From NCBI GenBank assembly GCA_031261445.1, contig JAISJQ010000055.1, positions 45,864-109,863 on the forward strand: 64,000 nt of DNA. Direction: 5' to 3'. Every line of letters begins with the position of its first letter. Position 1 is the first letter of the stretch. The notes under the pieces were generated by a model. It was not told the DNA's origin and did not search any database. It worked only from the letters and a program-made list of their open reading frames with translations. Below are positions 7,201 to 16,108 of the stretch, in pieces. Made by a program: the position numbers and the translations under genes. The DNA is from Oscillospiraceae bacterium. GTDB lineage: Bacteria; Bacillota; Clostridia; Oscillospirales; Acutalibacteraceae.

Positions 7201-8072
7201 GGTGATTTCTCCTCGGCACATTGTTCAAAAAATACGCTGCCCACCAGCGCGGTGTATTCCCCACGCGCCAGCGTTTTGGGGTGGACGGCGATATAGACAT
7301 CCCGCGCCACAAAGCACCGTTTGCCCTGCCGTAGCTGCGCAAGCTCTGCGCGGAAGGCGGGCAAGACCCCCGCGCCGCCCACGCTGTGGTAGGGAATCAG
7401 GCGCAGGTTGCCGCCAGCGGCGGCGTTTTGGGCGTGCGTGCTACACTCCGGCGGGGTGATGCTGCGCACACTGGCGGCCTCACAAACAATCACCGCCGCG
7501 CCCGAAAATCCCTCGCGCAGGGCAGAGCCGCTGTCGAACAGTGCCGGGAGGGTGACGCGCTGCCCGCCCGCCTCAATCGTCAGGGTGAACGCGTGATTCT
7601 CCGGCGCTTTGCGTGCGGTCAAGAACGCGATGAGCCGCGTCACGGCGTAGCAAAACACTGTGCTCAGGGTGAGGGTGAGCACCGAGACATCAAAGTACAG
7701 CGCACCGTTTTGGTAGAGCATCCCGCGCGGCGCGAGCAGCGTCCACAGCGCGAGGAGCACCCCCGCAAAGAGGAAGTTGGCCAGCAAGAACGTGGCCACC
7801 GTGCGCAGAAAGACCCACTTGTCCCGCCCCCCAAACGTGACCCAAACGAGCAGTACACAGCCGATGAGCTTCATCAGCAGTGCCAAACTCCAGTGCATTT
7901 CTGGCAGAAAGATCACCAGCGACAGTGCGCCACCTAGTAGCGTCCCCAAAAGCAAACGCACGCGGCGCAGTTCCTGCCGCAGAAGCGTGGCGCTGGCCAG
8001 CAGGAGCAGTGCCGTGATGAACGCGTTGAGGAAGAGAAGCACATCTAAGTACACAACCCGTTGCAAAAGCAT
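7197..8072 (-). CDS. spoIIGA: Pro-sigma-E processing peptidase SpoIIGA
   Basis: About 291 residues: five N-terminal membrane helices ([20 protein letters not shown] first) and a C-terminal aspartic-protease-like domain with the catalytic [10 protein letters not shown]. SpoIIGA sits in the septal membrane and cleaves the SigE pro-sequence when signalled by SpoIIR. GTG 8084 of the ORF track lies upstream of the predicted transcription start, so ATG 8072 is used; GTG 8054, directly before YLDV, matches the start of B. subtilis SpoIIGA and is a serious alternative. Promoter region carries a Spo0A box. Confidence 0.92.
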   Translation of the reverse strand: MLLQRVVYLDVLLFLNAFITALLLLASATLLRQELRRVRLLLGTLLGGALSLVIFLPEMHWSLALLMKLIGCVLLVWVTFGGRDKWVFLRTVATFLLANFLFAGVLLALWTLLAPRGMLYQNGALYFDVSVLTLTLSTVFCYAVTRLIAFLTARKAPENHAFTLTIEAGGQRVTLPALFDSGSALREGFSGAAVIVCEAASVRSITPPECSTHAQNAAAGGNLRLIPYHSVGGAGVLPAFRAELAQLRQGKRCFVARDVYIAVHPKTLARGEYTALVGSVFFEQCAEEKSP

Positions 8073-8085
8073 CACCCCGGACACT

Positions 8086-8119
8086 ATTATAGCGCGTCCG
8101 AGGTGTTTATTGTGTCGAA
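8086..8119 (-). promoter_or_regulatory. Spo0A-dependent promoter of spoIIGA-sigE
   Basis: Minus strand TATAAT at 8086-8091, with an exact 0A box (TGTCGAA on the plus strand, 8113-8119) about 35-40 bases before the predicted start. The wide spacing (about 22 bases to the -35-like TTCGAC) copies the known spoIIG layout. Confidence 0.6.
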
Positions 8120-8120
8120 T

Positions 8121-8337
8121 TGCAGAGGGCAGAAGTCAGAGGACAGAAGACAGAGAGAGGATACAGGCACGAGGCGTGTAGGGGCGACCCTTGCCTGTGC
8201 CTGCGGGTATGGTCGCCCGTCTGTGTTTGCGGGAACACAGCGTGCGCACGGGGGCGTGCGCCCCTACAATTGGATTTTATCAGCCCCTATAGAGCCCCAC
8301 AATTGTTCATTGTCCATTGTCCATTGTTAATTGTATG
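8121..8337. repeat. Composite repeat: families B, E, E and C
   Basis: 8121-8160 CAGAGGN/CAGAAGN heptads; 8178-8267 two GTAGGGGC...GCCCCTAC palindromic units; 8298-8337 CATTGTN heptads whose TTAATTG end supplies the stop of the ABC gene. Confidence 0.8.
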
Positions 8338-10186
8338 AGAATTGGCTGTTGTACAGATTGGCGTAGAAGCCCTCCTGCGCCAGCAGCCCCGTGTGCGTGC
8401 CTTGCTCCACAATGTCGCCGTCGCGCAGGACGAGGATGAGGTCGGCGTCGCGGATGGTGGAGAGGCGGTGGGCAATGACGAAGCTGGTGCGTCCGCGCAT
8501 GAGGTTGCGCATGGCGCGTTGAATGCGCTCCTCCGTGCGGGTATCCACGGAACTGGTGGCCTCGTCCAGAATGAGGATGGGGCGATCGGCGAGGATGGAA
8601 CGCGCAATGGTGAGCAGTTGCCGCTGCCCTTGGGAGAGGTTGCCCGCGTCCTCGGCCAGATGGGTGTTGTAGCCCTCGGAGAGCGTCTTGATGAAATGGT
8701 CGGCGTGCGCGGCTTTGGCCGCGGCGATGACCTCCTCGTCCGTGGCGTCCAGCCGCCCATAGCGGATGTTCTCCAGAATCGTGCCCGAAAAGAGCCAGGT
8801 GTCTTGCAGCACCATCCCAAAGCCCTCCCGCAACGTGTGGCGGGGCAGGGTGCGGATGTCGTGGTTATCGATGAGGATTGCGCCGCTGTCCACGTCATAG
8901 AAGCGCATGAGGAGCTTGACGATGGTGGTTTTGCCCGCGCCGGTGGGGCCCACAATGGCCACAGTTTGGCCGGGCTGGACGTTGCAGCAAAAGTCGTTGA
9001 TGATGGTTTTCTCTGGCAGGTAGCCAAAGTGCACATGCTGAAAGTCGTTCGTGCCGCTGAAACGGGTGGGCACGGCGGTGGGGTCGACCACTGCGTCGGG
9101 GCTCTCTTCTTCCTCTTCTAGGAACTCGAACACACGCTCGGCGGCGGCGGCCATGGACTGGAACTGGTTGCCCACCTGTGCCAACTGCTGGATGGGCTGG
9201 GTGAAGTTGCGGATGTAGTTGATGAACGAGACGATGCTGCCCACGGTCAGCTCACCGCTGGCGGCCAGCACCGCGCCGTAGACCACCACGCCCACGTAAC
9301 CCAGATTGCCCACGAACTGCATGATGGGCATCATGAGCCCGGAGAGGAACTGGCTTTTCCACGCGCTGGTGAAGAGCTTTTCGTTCGTCTTCTTAAAGGT
9401 CTCCATGGCCGTGTCCTCGTAGCCAAAGAGCTTGACGACAGTCTGCCCGGCAAAGGTCTCTTCCACCTGACCGTTGATTTCGCCCAGATACTTCTGTTGG
9501 CGCTTGAAGTGCTTTTGGCTCAGAGACATGATGAGACCAATGAGCCCGGCGGAAATGGGGATGAGCAGCAGCGCGATGAGCGTCATTTTCCACGAGGTCT
9601 TGAACATCATCACCGCCACGCCGATGAGGCTGGTGACAGAGAAAATGAACTGCGTGAAGCACTGCTGGAGCGACTGGCTGAGGGTGTCCACATCGTTGGT
9701 GATGCGCGAGAGGATGTCGCCGATGGGTTGGCTCTCGAAGTAGCGCATAGGCAGGCGGCCGATTTTCTGGCTGATCTGCGTGCGGAACTTGTAGCTGATG
9801 TTTTGGCTAATCTGCGTGGCAATCAAGCCCTCGCATAGGTGCGCGAGTCCACTCGCCCCGTACAGCACCAGCAAGAAGCCCAGCGTGTAGCCAATCTTGC
9901 CCAGATCAATGTCGCCACTGCCGGAGCTTTTGGCCGTGATTCCCTGGGTCAGCAGGTCAAACGCCTCGCCCAGCACCTGTGGGCCATACACAAAGCACAC
10001 CGTGCCCGCGACAGAGAGGATGAGCACAAAGATGGATTGCACGGGGTATTCGCCTATGCGGCGCAGGAGCTTGCCCAGCGTGCCCTTAAAGTTCTTGGCC
10101 TTCTCCCCATGCATCCCGTGGCCACTGCCCGGGCCGTGGCGCGGGGGACGGGAGGTGGTGGAGGTGATTTTGGTGTTGTCAGCCAT
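8327..10186 (-). CDS. ABC exporter half-transporter, catalytically canonical subunit
   Basis: 619 residues: a cytoplasmic tail, six-helix exporter domain (about 45-345) and ATPase domain (about 370-615). Walker A GPTGAGKTT, Walker B ILILDEATSSVD with the catalytic Glu, and H-loop IAHRLSTI are all canonical, but the signature is LSQGQ instead of LSGGQ. The partner gene has the complementary defects, so this is the heterodimeric multidrug exporter type (LmrCD, BmrCD, TM287/288). Start ATG 10186 overlaps the partner's stop by 8 bases (marR-ABC-ABC operon). Substrate unknown; drug or peptide export is likely. Confidence 0.9.
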   Translation of the reverse strand: MADNTKITSTTSRPPRHGPGSGHGMHGEKAKNFKGTLGKLLRRIGEYPVQSIFVLILSVAGTVCFVYGPQVLGEAFDLLTQGITAKSSGSGDIDLGKIGYTLGFLLVLYGASGLAHLCEGLIATQISQNISYKFRTQISQKIGRLPMRYFESQPIGDILSRITNDVDTLSQSLQQCFTQFIFSVTSLIGVAVMMFKTSWKMTLIALLLIPISAGLIGLIMSLSQKHFKRQQKYLGEINGQVEETFAGQTVVKLFGYEDTAMETFKKTNEKLFTSAWKSQFLSGLMMPIMQFVGNLGYVGVVVYGAVLAASGELTVGSIVSFINYIRNFTQPIQQLAQVGNQFQSMAAAAERVFEFLEEEEESPDAVVDPTAVPTRFSGTNDFQHVHFGYLPEKTIINDFCCNVQPGQTVAIVGPTGAGKTTIVKLLMRFYDVDSGAILIDNHDIRTLPRHTLREGFGMVLQDTWLFSGTILENIRYGRLDATDEEVIAAAKAAHADHFIKTLSEGYNTHLAEDAGNLSQGQRQLLTIARSILADRPILILDEATSSVDTRTEERIQRAMRNLMRGRTSFVIAHRLSTIRDADLILVLRDGDIVEQGTHTGLLAQEGFYANLYNSQFSYN

Positions 10187-12434
10187 TGGACACACCCCCT
10201 TTCTGTAGTTCTTCTTCGCTCAGCTGACTGCGGGCAATCTCTTGGTATTCCGCGCAGCTTTGCATCAGCTCGCTGTGCGTGCCCTTGCCCACGATATGCC
10301 CTTCGTCCAGCACCAAGATTTGGTCGGCATGGAGCACGGTGGCGATGCGCTGGGCGACGATGATGACCGCCGCGTCGCTGATTTCGGTATGGATGGCGTG
10401 GCGCAGGGCGGCGTCGGTCTTAAAGTCCAGCGCGGAGAACGAATCATCGAACACAAAGAGTTTGGGGTCTTTGGCGATGGCGCGGGCAATGGCGAGGCGT
10501 TGCCGTTGACCGCCGGACACGTTCGTGCCGCCTTGGGCAATCTCGCTGCCGTATTGGTCGTCTTTCTCTAGGATGAAGTCCTCGGCCTGCGCAATGCGTG
10601 CGGCGCGGTGGAGCTCTTCTTCGCTGATGTCCTCCGAACCAAAGCGCAGGTTGCTCTCAATCGTGCCAGAGAAGAGCACGGCCTGCTGGGGGATATAGCC
10701 GATGAGGGAGCGCAGCTTTTTCTGGCTGAGCGCCCGCACGTCCACGCCGTCGATGGTCACGCTGCCTTCGGTGACATCATATAGGCGCGGGATGAGTTGC
10801 ACCAGCGTGGATTTGCCCGAACCCGTGCCGCCCAGAATGGCCGTGGTCTGCCCCGGCGTGGCGGTGAAGCTGATGTGTTCCAGCACGTTTTCTTCCGCGC
10901 CGGGGAAGCGGAAGGAGACATCGTCAAAGGCGACTTCACCCTTCCAATCCACGCCGTCGTCCTCATCGATGTAAGGATCGAGCACAGAGGGCGGCGTTTT
11001 GAGCACTTCATTGATGCGCCCGGCGGCCACTTCGGCGCGGGGCAAGAAGACGAAAATCATCGCCAGCATCACAAAGCTCATGACAATCTGCATGGTGTAG
11101 GACATGAACGCCATGATGCCGCCCAGTTGATCCGCCCCGCCAACCGCCGCGCCCTTCGCGCCGAACCACACAATCACCACCGTGAGCGCGTTGATAAAGA
11201 AGAAGAACACGGGCATCAGCCCCGCCATGGCGCGACCAGTGAAGAGTTGGTTTTTCAGCAGCGCGGCACTGGCCTCCTGCATCCGCTCTTCCTCGTGCTT
11301 TTCGCGGCTGAAGGCGCGGATGACGGGCACGCCCGTGAGGATTTCGCGGCTCACCAGATTCAGGCGATCCACCAGCGTTTGCATGATGCGGAATTTGGGC
11401 AGCACCGTGAGCGCCACGGCGACCAGCACCGCCAGCAAGGTGGCCACCGCCACCGCCAGAATCCAGCTCAAGTCGTTGTGTTCGTTGATGACCTTGATGA
11501 CGCCGCCCACGCCCAGCATGGGCGCATAGAGCACAATGCGGATGACCATGACCACGGCCATTTGGATGTGCTGGATGTCGTTGGTGGAGCGCGTGACGAG
11601 GGAGGCGGGGGAGAATTTGTCCAGCTCCGCACGGCTAAAGCTCAGCACGCGATGATAGAGCTGTCCGCGCAGTTTGCGGGCGATTTTCGCCGCCGCGCGT
11701 CCGGCCAGCAGCACCACAAAGATGGCGCACACCGTGGCGGCCAAGCTTACGCCCAGCATTTGCGCCCCGACTTTGATGATGTAGTCGCGTTGGATTTTGT
11801 CGGTATCCACGCCGATTTTGCTGTATTCTTCGCGCATCGCAGTGATGTCTTGCGCGGCCAAAAATTGCTCGGCAAAGTCGCCCATCTGGCCGCCGATCAT
11901 CTGCTCCATGCCCGCCAGCAGTTTTGCCTTCGCGCTGGGATCGGCCGCCTGCGCCATTCGTTGAAGCTCAGGGTTGGTCTGCTTGACCATCTCTTCCAGT
12001 CCCGCGCGCATTTGCGGGTCGGTCTCCGCCGGGAGCGCACGCAGTGTGGCCGGCAAGCCCAAAATCGCCAGCGGAACTTTGAGCAGTTCCTCCAACGCCG
12101 GGCGGACATCCTTTAGATCGGGCAGGTCGATGGTCTCCAAATCCCCCAGTGCCAAGGTCTGCTCCGCAAGCGGGGCATCGGGATTCTCCAGCCGATAGGC
12201 ATGGGTGAGTAGCGGAATTTTGTCTTCGGGGATGAACAGTTGCAAGTCCCCGAACATTTGGGCACTCATGCGCACGGGGATGGTCTCATCAATGCCGTAC
12301 TTCTGGATGCCCACATCCACTAGCTTTTTGGTGTATTCGGGCACCATCAGGTCGCACTGCACCTGCGCATACAGTAGCACCAGCACAATGAGCACAGAGC
12401 CCAGACAGTTCTTTAGGTAAGCGAAAATTTTCAA
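10179..12434 (-). CDS. ABC exporter half-transporter, degenerate-site subunit with large outer loop
   Basis: 751 residues. TM1 (about 8-30) is followed by about 190 residues outside the membrane before TM2 (MLGVSLAATVCAIFVVLLAG), an insertion that accounts for the extra length. ATPase domain: Walker A GGTGSGKST and signature NVSGGQRQRLA are intact, but the Walker B Glu is Asp (LFVFDDSFSALD) and the H-loop His is Gln (IVAQRIATV). These pair with LSQGQ of the partner to form one non-hydrolysing site, as in TM287/288. Start overlaps the marR stop (ATGA). The outer domain could bind ligand or gate substrate. Confidence 0.9.
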   Translation of the reverse strand: MKIFAYLKNCLGSVLIVLVLLYAQVQCDLMVPEYTKKLVDVGIQKYGIDETIPVRMSAQMFGDLQLFIPEDKIPLLTHAYRLENPDAPLAEQTLALGDLETIDLPDLKDVRPALEELLKVPLAILGLPATLRALPAETDPQMRAGLEEMVKQTNPELQRMAQAADPSAKAKLLAGMEQMIGGQMGDFAEQFLAAQDITAMREEYSKIGVDTDKIQRDYIIKVGAQMLGVSLAATVCAIFVVLLAGRAAAKIARKLRGQLYHRVLSFSRAELDKFSPASLVTRSTNDIQHIQMAVVMVIRIVLYAPMLGVGGVIKVINEHNDLSWILAVAVATLLAVLVAVALTVLPKFRIMQTLVDRLNLVSREILTGVPVIRAFSREKHEEERMQEASAALLKNQLFTGRAMAGLMPVFFFFINALTVVIVWFGAKGAAVGGADQLGGIMAFMSYTMQIVMSFVMLAMIFVFLPRAEVAAGRINEVLKTPPSVLDPYIDEDDGVDWKGEVAFDDVSFRFPGAEENVLEHISFTATPGQTTAILGGTGSGKSTLVQLIPRLYDVTEGSVTIDGVDVRALSQKKLRSLIGYIPQQAVLFSGTIESNLRFGSEDISEEELHRAARIAQAEDFILEKDDQYGSEIAQGGTNVSGGQRQRLAIARAIAKDPKLFVFDDSFSALDFKTDAALRHAIHTEISDAAVIIVAQRIATVLHADQILVLDEGHIVGKGTHSELMQSCAEYQEIARSQLSEEELQKGGVSNG

Positions 12435-12868
12435 AACGCTTCAACCTCCATTTCTTCTTTTGCGGCGGACAAAAATTGTCCGAACAGGGCGACGAATTGC
12501 TCCGCCTGCGTTTCCCCCATACGCGCCAGTGCGTTGCCCACGCGGTGGATTAGGTAGCGCTCCTTGATGGCGGTGTGCCGCTTGCCGTGCTCGGTGAGGT
12601 GTACCAGCACGCGGCGGCGGTCGTGCACGTCCGCTTCGCGCGTGATGTAGCCACGGTTTTCCAGATCGCTGAGCAAACTGGACATGCGCGGACCCGAATT
12701 TTGCAGTGCGCTGCTCAGGTCGCCGGGCAGTGCGCGGTTGCCGTGGTGACGCAGTTTTTCCATGGCTATGTGGTCGGCCTTGAGCATCTTGCCAAAGTTC
12801 TCCAGCACACTGCGGCGGTTTTCGCGCAGCAGCGTCAGGAAGGTCTCAGCCAGTTCGGTGCTTTCCAT
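12431..12868 (-). CDS. MarR-family repressor of the ABC exporter operon
   Basis: 145 residues from ATG 12868 (AAGGAG upstream); the ORF-track start at 13027 is in the promoter and repeat. Winged-helix MarR core: helix-turn-helix (ALPGDLSSALQNSGPRMSSLLSDLENRGYI) and wing DVHDRRRVLVHLTEHGK, about residues 45-105. MarR proteins are dimers released from DNA by small ligands. First gene of marR-ABC-ABC with 4-base overlap; an operator palindrome on its own -10 points to autoregulation, so exporter substrates may be the inducer. Confidence 0.9.
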   Translation of the reverse strand: MESTELAETFLTLLRENRRSVLENFGKMLKADHIAMEKLRHHGNRALPGDLSSALQNSGPRMSSLLSDLENRGYITREADVHDRRRVLVHLTEHGKRHTAIKERYLIHRVGNALARMGETQAEQFVALFGQFLSAAKEEMEVEAF

Positions 12869-12907
12869 GCTTGATTTCTCCTTTCGCAAAATAAATAACC
12901 ACCGTGA

Positions 12908-12928
12908 ATAGTTAGCGTGGCTAAGTAT
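12908..12928. promoter_or_regulatory. Candidate MarR operator
   Basis: ATAGTTAGC-GTG-GCTAAGTAT, two 9-base arms with one mismatch, lying on and just downstream of the -10 box of the marR promoter. Confidence 0.55.
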
Positions 12929-12952
12929 ATCACCCAGCAGGTGCAATGTCAA
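12924..12952 (-). promoter_or_regulatory. marR-ABC-ABC promoter
   Basis: Minus strand TTGACA (12947-12952), 17-base spacer, TATACT (12924-12929). Confidence 0.75.
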
Positions 12953-12984
12953 GCCCTTTTTTGCGATTTGTGAATAATGACAAA

Positions 12985-13062
12985 GCAGAGGGCAGATATC
13001 AGAGGACAGAAGGCTCAATTGCACCAAAGAGCTGTCTTCTGCCCTCTGATTTCTGATTTCTC
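12985..13062. repeat. Heptad repeat family B, two inverted arms
   Basis: GCAGAGGGCAGATATCAGAGGACAG... and its inverted arm CTGTCTTCTGCCCTCTGATTTCTGATT, with a short spacer. It ends about ten bases before the pgsA -35. Confidence 0.8.
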
Positions 13063-13072
13063 AAATGGTATA

Positions 13073-13101
13073 TTGTGATTTTGGCCGCAGTATGTTATAA
13101 T
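13073..13101 (+). promoter_or_regulatory. pgsA promoter
   Basis: TTGTGA (13073-13078), 17-base spacer, TATAAT (13096-13101). Confidence 0.65.
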
Positions 13102-13134
13102 AATAGAATACGAGTTTTGCACAGGGGGGACACA

Positions 13135-13779
13135 GTGGGTGCTTATATCAAAAAAAATCTAACCGTGCCGAATTTGATCTGCGTGGGGCGAATTTTGCTT
13201 TTGATCCCGTTTGTCTTGCTGTATTTGCGCGGGCAATACGCGTGGGCGCTGGGCTTATTGGTGCTCAGCGGCGTGTCGGACATTCTGGACGGCACGATTG
13301 CGCGTCGCTTCAACCAAGTGAGCGAGCTGGGCAAACTGCTCGACCCTGTGGCGGACAAAGTCACGCAAATCACGCTGGCCATCGTGCTGCTGATCCAATT
13401 CATGCACGCCCAAACGGAGCTCATGCGCACTTACGCTTGGATTTTCCTTGTGTTTTTGGGCAAGGACTTGTTCATGCTCGCGGGCGGCGCGGCGATGCTT
13501 TTGCTCAAGATGCGCCCACAACCGGCGGAGATTTTCGGCAAGATTTCCACCATCATGTTCTATATCATCATGTCGTTCCTGCTGGGCTTTGCGCCGGAGA
13601 TCGGCGCGATTGCGCAGCGCTACCCCGCGCTGACCTTCTCGCCAACGCTGGTAATTATTCTCGTCGCGCTCAGCGCCCTGCTCACCCTCGCCGCGCTGGC
13701 CAGCTACGTGCCGGGCATCGCAAAAGAAGTCAAACGCGGGTTTGCCGCGCGTGCGGCCTCTGCCTCCGAAGAAGTCTAA
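13135..13779 (+). CDS. pgsA: CDP-diacylglycerol-glycerol-3-phosphate 3-phosphatidyltransferase
   Basis: 214 residues from GTG 13135 (CAGGGGGGA upstream); the ORF-track start at 13075 is in the promoter. Makes phosphatidylglycerophosphate from CDP-diacylglycerol and glycerol-3-phosphate at the membrane. The CDP-alcohol phosphotransferase motif is complete: D49-x2-D52-G-x2-A-R57-x8-G66-x3-D70-x3-D74. About six membrane helices. Followed by the Clp ATPase gene after 17 bases and then mtaB after 2, so the three are probably cotranscribed. Cardiolipin synthase-like members are close relatives, but length and position favour PgsA. Confidence 0.88.
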   Translation: MGAYIKKNLTVPNLICVGRILLLIPFVLLYLRGQYAWALGLLVLSGVSDILDGTIARRFNQVSELGKLLDPVADKVTQITLAIVLLIQFMHAQTELMRTYAWIFLVFLGKDLFMLAGGAAMLLLKMRPQPAEIFGKISTIMFYIIMSFLLGFAPEIGAIAQRYPALTFSPTLVIILVALSALLTLAALASYVPGIAKEVKRGFAARAASASEEV

Positions 13780-13796
13780 GCTGAAGGAAAAAACAA

Positions 13797-16106
13797 ATGG
13801 AAATGTGCCAAGTCTGCGGGAAACGCCCCGCGCAGTTCAACATTGTGACCAAAGATGAAGCGGGCGAAACGCTCTCGCGCTGGCTGTGTTTGCCCTGTGC
13901 GCTGAAGGAAAACATCGGCCCGGCGCAGGCCATGCTCAAGAGTATGGGAATGCCCGAGGAGGAACTGGAGGGCATGGAAGAGCAGATGGAAGATCTGTTT
14001 GAAAACATGGATATGGAGGGCTTCACGCCGCCCATGGGCACGCAGTTGCCCCGCTTTGGCTTCTTTAATGGTGCGGGCCCGTTTGCGCCGCAGTTGCCAG
14101 AGGAAAAACCCGCCGAACCCGATGCCGCGCCCGCCAGCAAAGACAAAAAAGCGAAAAAGGCCAAGAAAAAACAAGAGAGCCCCGCCAAAGAGCCGCGCAA
14201 ATATCTGAGCAAATTCTGCACGGATTTGACCCAGCGTGCCCGAGACGGCAAGGTGGACAAGATCATCGGGCGCGACCGCGAAATCGCCCGCGCGGTGCAG
14301 ATTCTCTGCCGCCGCACCAAGAATAACCCCTGCCTCATCGGCGAGCCCGGCGTGGGGAAGACGGCCATCGCGGAGGGGCTGGCACTGAGAATCGCGGAAA
14401 GCGACGTGCCCGCGAAGCTACAAAACAAAGAGATCCAGCTGCTGGATTTGACGGCACTGGTGGCCGGGACAAGCTACCGCGGTCAGTTTGAGGCGCGTGT
14501 GCGCGGCCTAATCCAAGAGGTGAAGCAGGAGGGCAACATCATCCTCTTCATCGACGAAGTGCACAATCTGGTGGGCGCGGGCGGCGCGGAAGACGCGATG
14601 AACGCCGCGAACATCCTTAAGCCCGCCCTGAGCCGTGGGGAAATTCAGATCATCGGCGCGACGACTTTCAACGAATACCGCAAGCACATCGAAAAAGACA
14701 GCGCACTGGAGCGCCGCCTACAGCCCGTGAAGGTGGAAGAGCCCAGCCTGGAGGAAGCCTGCGAAGTACTGTTGGGCATCAAGAGCTACTACGAGGACTA
14801 CCACCGCGTGCGCATCTCTGACGCGCTGGTGCGACAGGCCGTCACGCTCAGCGAGCGGTATATCAACGACCGCTTTTTGCCGGACAAGGCCATCGACATT
14901 CTGGACGAGGCGTGTACGGCGGCGAATCTGCGCAACCCGGCCATCTCCGCGCTCGAAATCGCGGAGGCAAAAGTGGCCGAGGATACCGCCGAAATTGAGG
15001 AGCTGGAAGCCGCCGAGGAAATCGACTACGAGCGCATCGCCCGGCTGAAAGTCGCGCTGGCGCAAGCGGAAACGCGCCTGCCTGACCTGCGCGAAAAGGC
15101 CGCCGACAACCGCGTGGTGGTGGACGATCTCGCCCGCGCGATTCAGCTGTGGACAGGCATTCCGGCGCAGAAAATCTTGGAGAGTGACCTGCGCCGCCTG
15201 AGTGCGCTGGAGGACAATCTACGCCGTAAATTGGTGGGGCAGGAGGAGGCCGTAGGGCTGGTGGCCGCGGCGGTGCGGCGCGGTCGGGTGCAGATCAGCA
15301 CCCGCAGACGCCCGGCGAGTTTCATCTTTGTGGGTCCCACGGGCGTGGGCAAAACGGAGCTGGTGAAGCTACTGGCGCGGGAACTCTTCGACACGCCCGA
15401 GACGCTCATTCGGCTGGATATGAGCGAATTCATGGAAAAACACGCGGTTTCGCGCATCATCGGCTCGCCCCCGGGCTACGTGGGCTACGATGAGGCGGGG
15501 CAGTTGACGGAGAAAGTGCGCCGCAAGCCCTACTCCATCGTGCTCTTTGACGAGATTGAAAAAGCGCACCCGGACGTGATGAATATCCTCTTGCAGATCC
15601 TCGATGAGGGGAAAATTACCGATGCGCATGGCCGTAATGTGGATTTTTCCAACACGGTCATCGTCATGACCAGCAACGTGGGCAGCGACCGCAAGGAAAA
15701 TGTGCTGGGCTTTGGCAACACCCGCGCCGAATTCGCCAAAGAGAAGGCCTTGGCGGCACTGCGGGACTTCCTGCGCCCGGAATTCATTGGCCGCGTGGAC
15801 GAAGTGGTGGTCTTCCGCGACCTCGTGCGTGCCGACTACGAGCACATCGCGGGGCTGATGCTGGGCGAACTGGTCGAGCCGCTGAAGGACAAGGGCATCA
15901 CCCTCACGTGGCAGGACGACGTGCCCGCGCTCCTCGCCAAAGACGCTGGCGAGGGGGGGCGCGGCGCACGCGACCTGCGCAACGTCCTGCGCAAACAGGT
16001 GGAGGACAAAATCGCCACGCTGCTCATCCAAAACAGTGAAGAGCAGCTGCGCGGGATCTCTCTGGCGGTCAAAGACGATGCGCTGGACGTGGTTGGAACT
16101 GAATAA
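13797..16106 (+). CDS. Clp ATPase with N-terminal zinc finger (ClpE/ClpC-like)
   Basis: 769 residues, AAA+ unfoldase of the Clp/Hsp100 family. In place of the usual Clp N-domain there is a C4 zinc finger (CQVC ... CLPC, Cys 4, 7, 31, 34) as in ClpE, then a low-complexity Lys/Ala-rich linker (about 105-140). First ATPase domain has Walker A GEPGVGKT (about 182); a short coiled-coil middle domain follows (about 395-440); the second has GPTGVGKT (about 512) and the ClpB/ClpC sensor-2 C-terminus. It would feed unfolded proteins to ClpP. AAGGA precedes ATG 13797. Symbol not given because ClpE and ClpC hybrids occur in clostridia. Confidence 0.88.
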   Translation: MEMCQVCGKRPAQFNIVTKDEAGETLSRWLCLPCALKENIGPAQAMLKSMGMPEEELEGMEEQMEDLFENMDMEGFTPPMGTQLPRFGFFNGAGPFAPQLPEEKPAEPDAAPASKDKKAKKAKKKQESPAKEPRKYLSKFCTDLTQRARDGKVDKIIGRDREIARAVQILCRRTKNNPCLIGEPGVGKTAIAEGLALRIAESDVPAKLQNKEIQLLDLTALVAGTSYRGQFEARVRGLIQEVKQEGNIILFIDEVHNLVGAGGAEDAMNAANILKPALSRGEIQIIGATTFNEYRKHIEKDSALERRLQPVKVEEPSLEEACEVLLGIKSYYEDYHRVRISDALVRQAVTLSERYINDRFLPDKAIDILDEACTAANLRNPAISALEIAEAKVAEDTAEIEELEAAEEIDYERIARLKVALAQAETRLPDLREKAADNRVVVDDLARAIQLWTGIPAQKILESDLRRLSALEDNLRRKLVGQEEAVGLVAAAVRRGRVQISTRRRPASFIFVGPTGVGKTELVKLLARELFDTPETLIRLDMSEFMEKHAVSRIIGSPPGYVGYDEAGQLTEKVRRKPYSIVLFDEIEKAHPDVMNILLQILDEGKITDAHGRNVDFSNTVIVMTSNVGSDRKENVLGFGNTRAEFAKEKALAALRDFLRPEFIGRVDEVVVFRDLVRADYEHIAGLMLGELVEPLKDKGITLTWQDDVPALLAKDAGEGGRGARDLRNVLRKQVEDKIATLLIQNSEEQLRGISLAVKDDALDVVGTE

Positions 16107-16108
16107 AT

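Noticed and set aside
8121-8337. Possible CRISPR array in the repeat-rich gaps
   Set aside because: Units are 7-base words and palindromes without unique spacers of 30-40 bases, and no cas genes are present.
10797-12116. 439-aa plus-strand ORF opposite the ABC gene (and similar long antisense ORFs, e.g. 3507-4223, 7386-7937, 32287-33315)
   Set aside because: Mirror frames of GC-rich genes, rich in His/Arg/Gln, without ribosome sites or domains.
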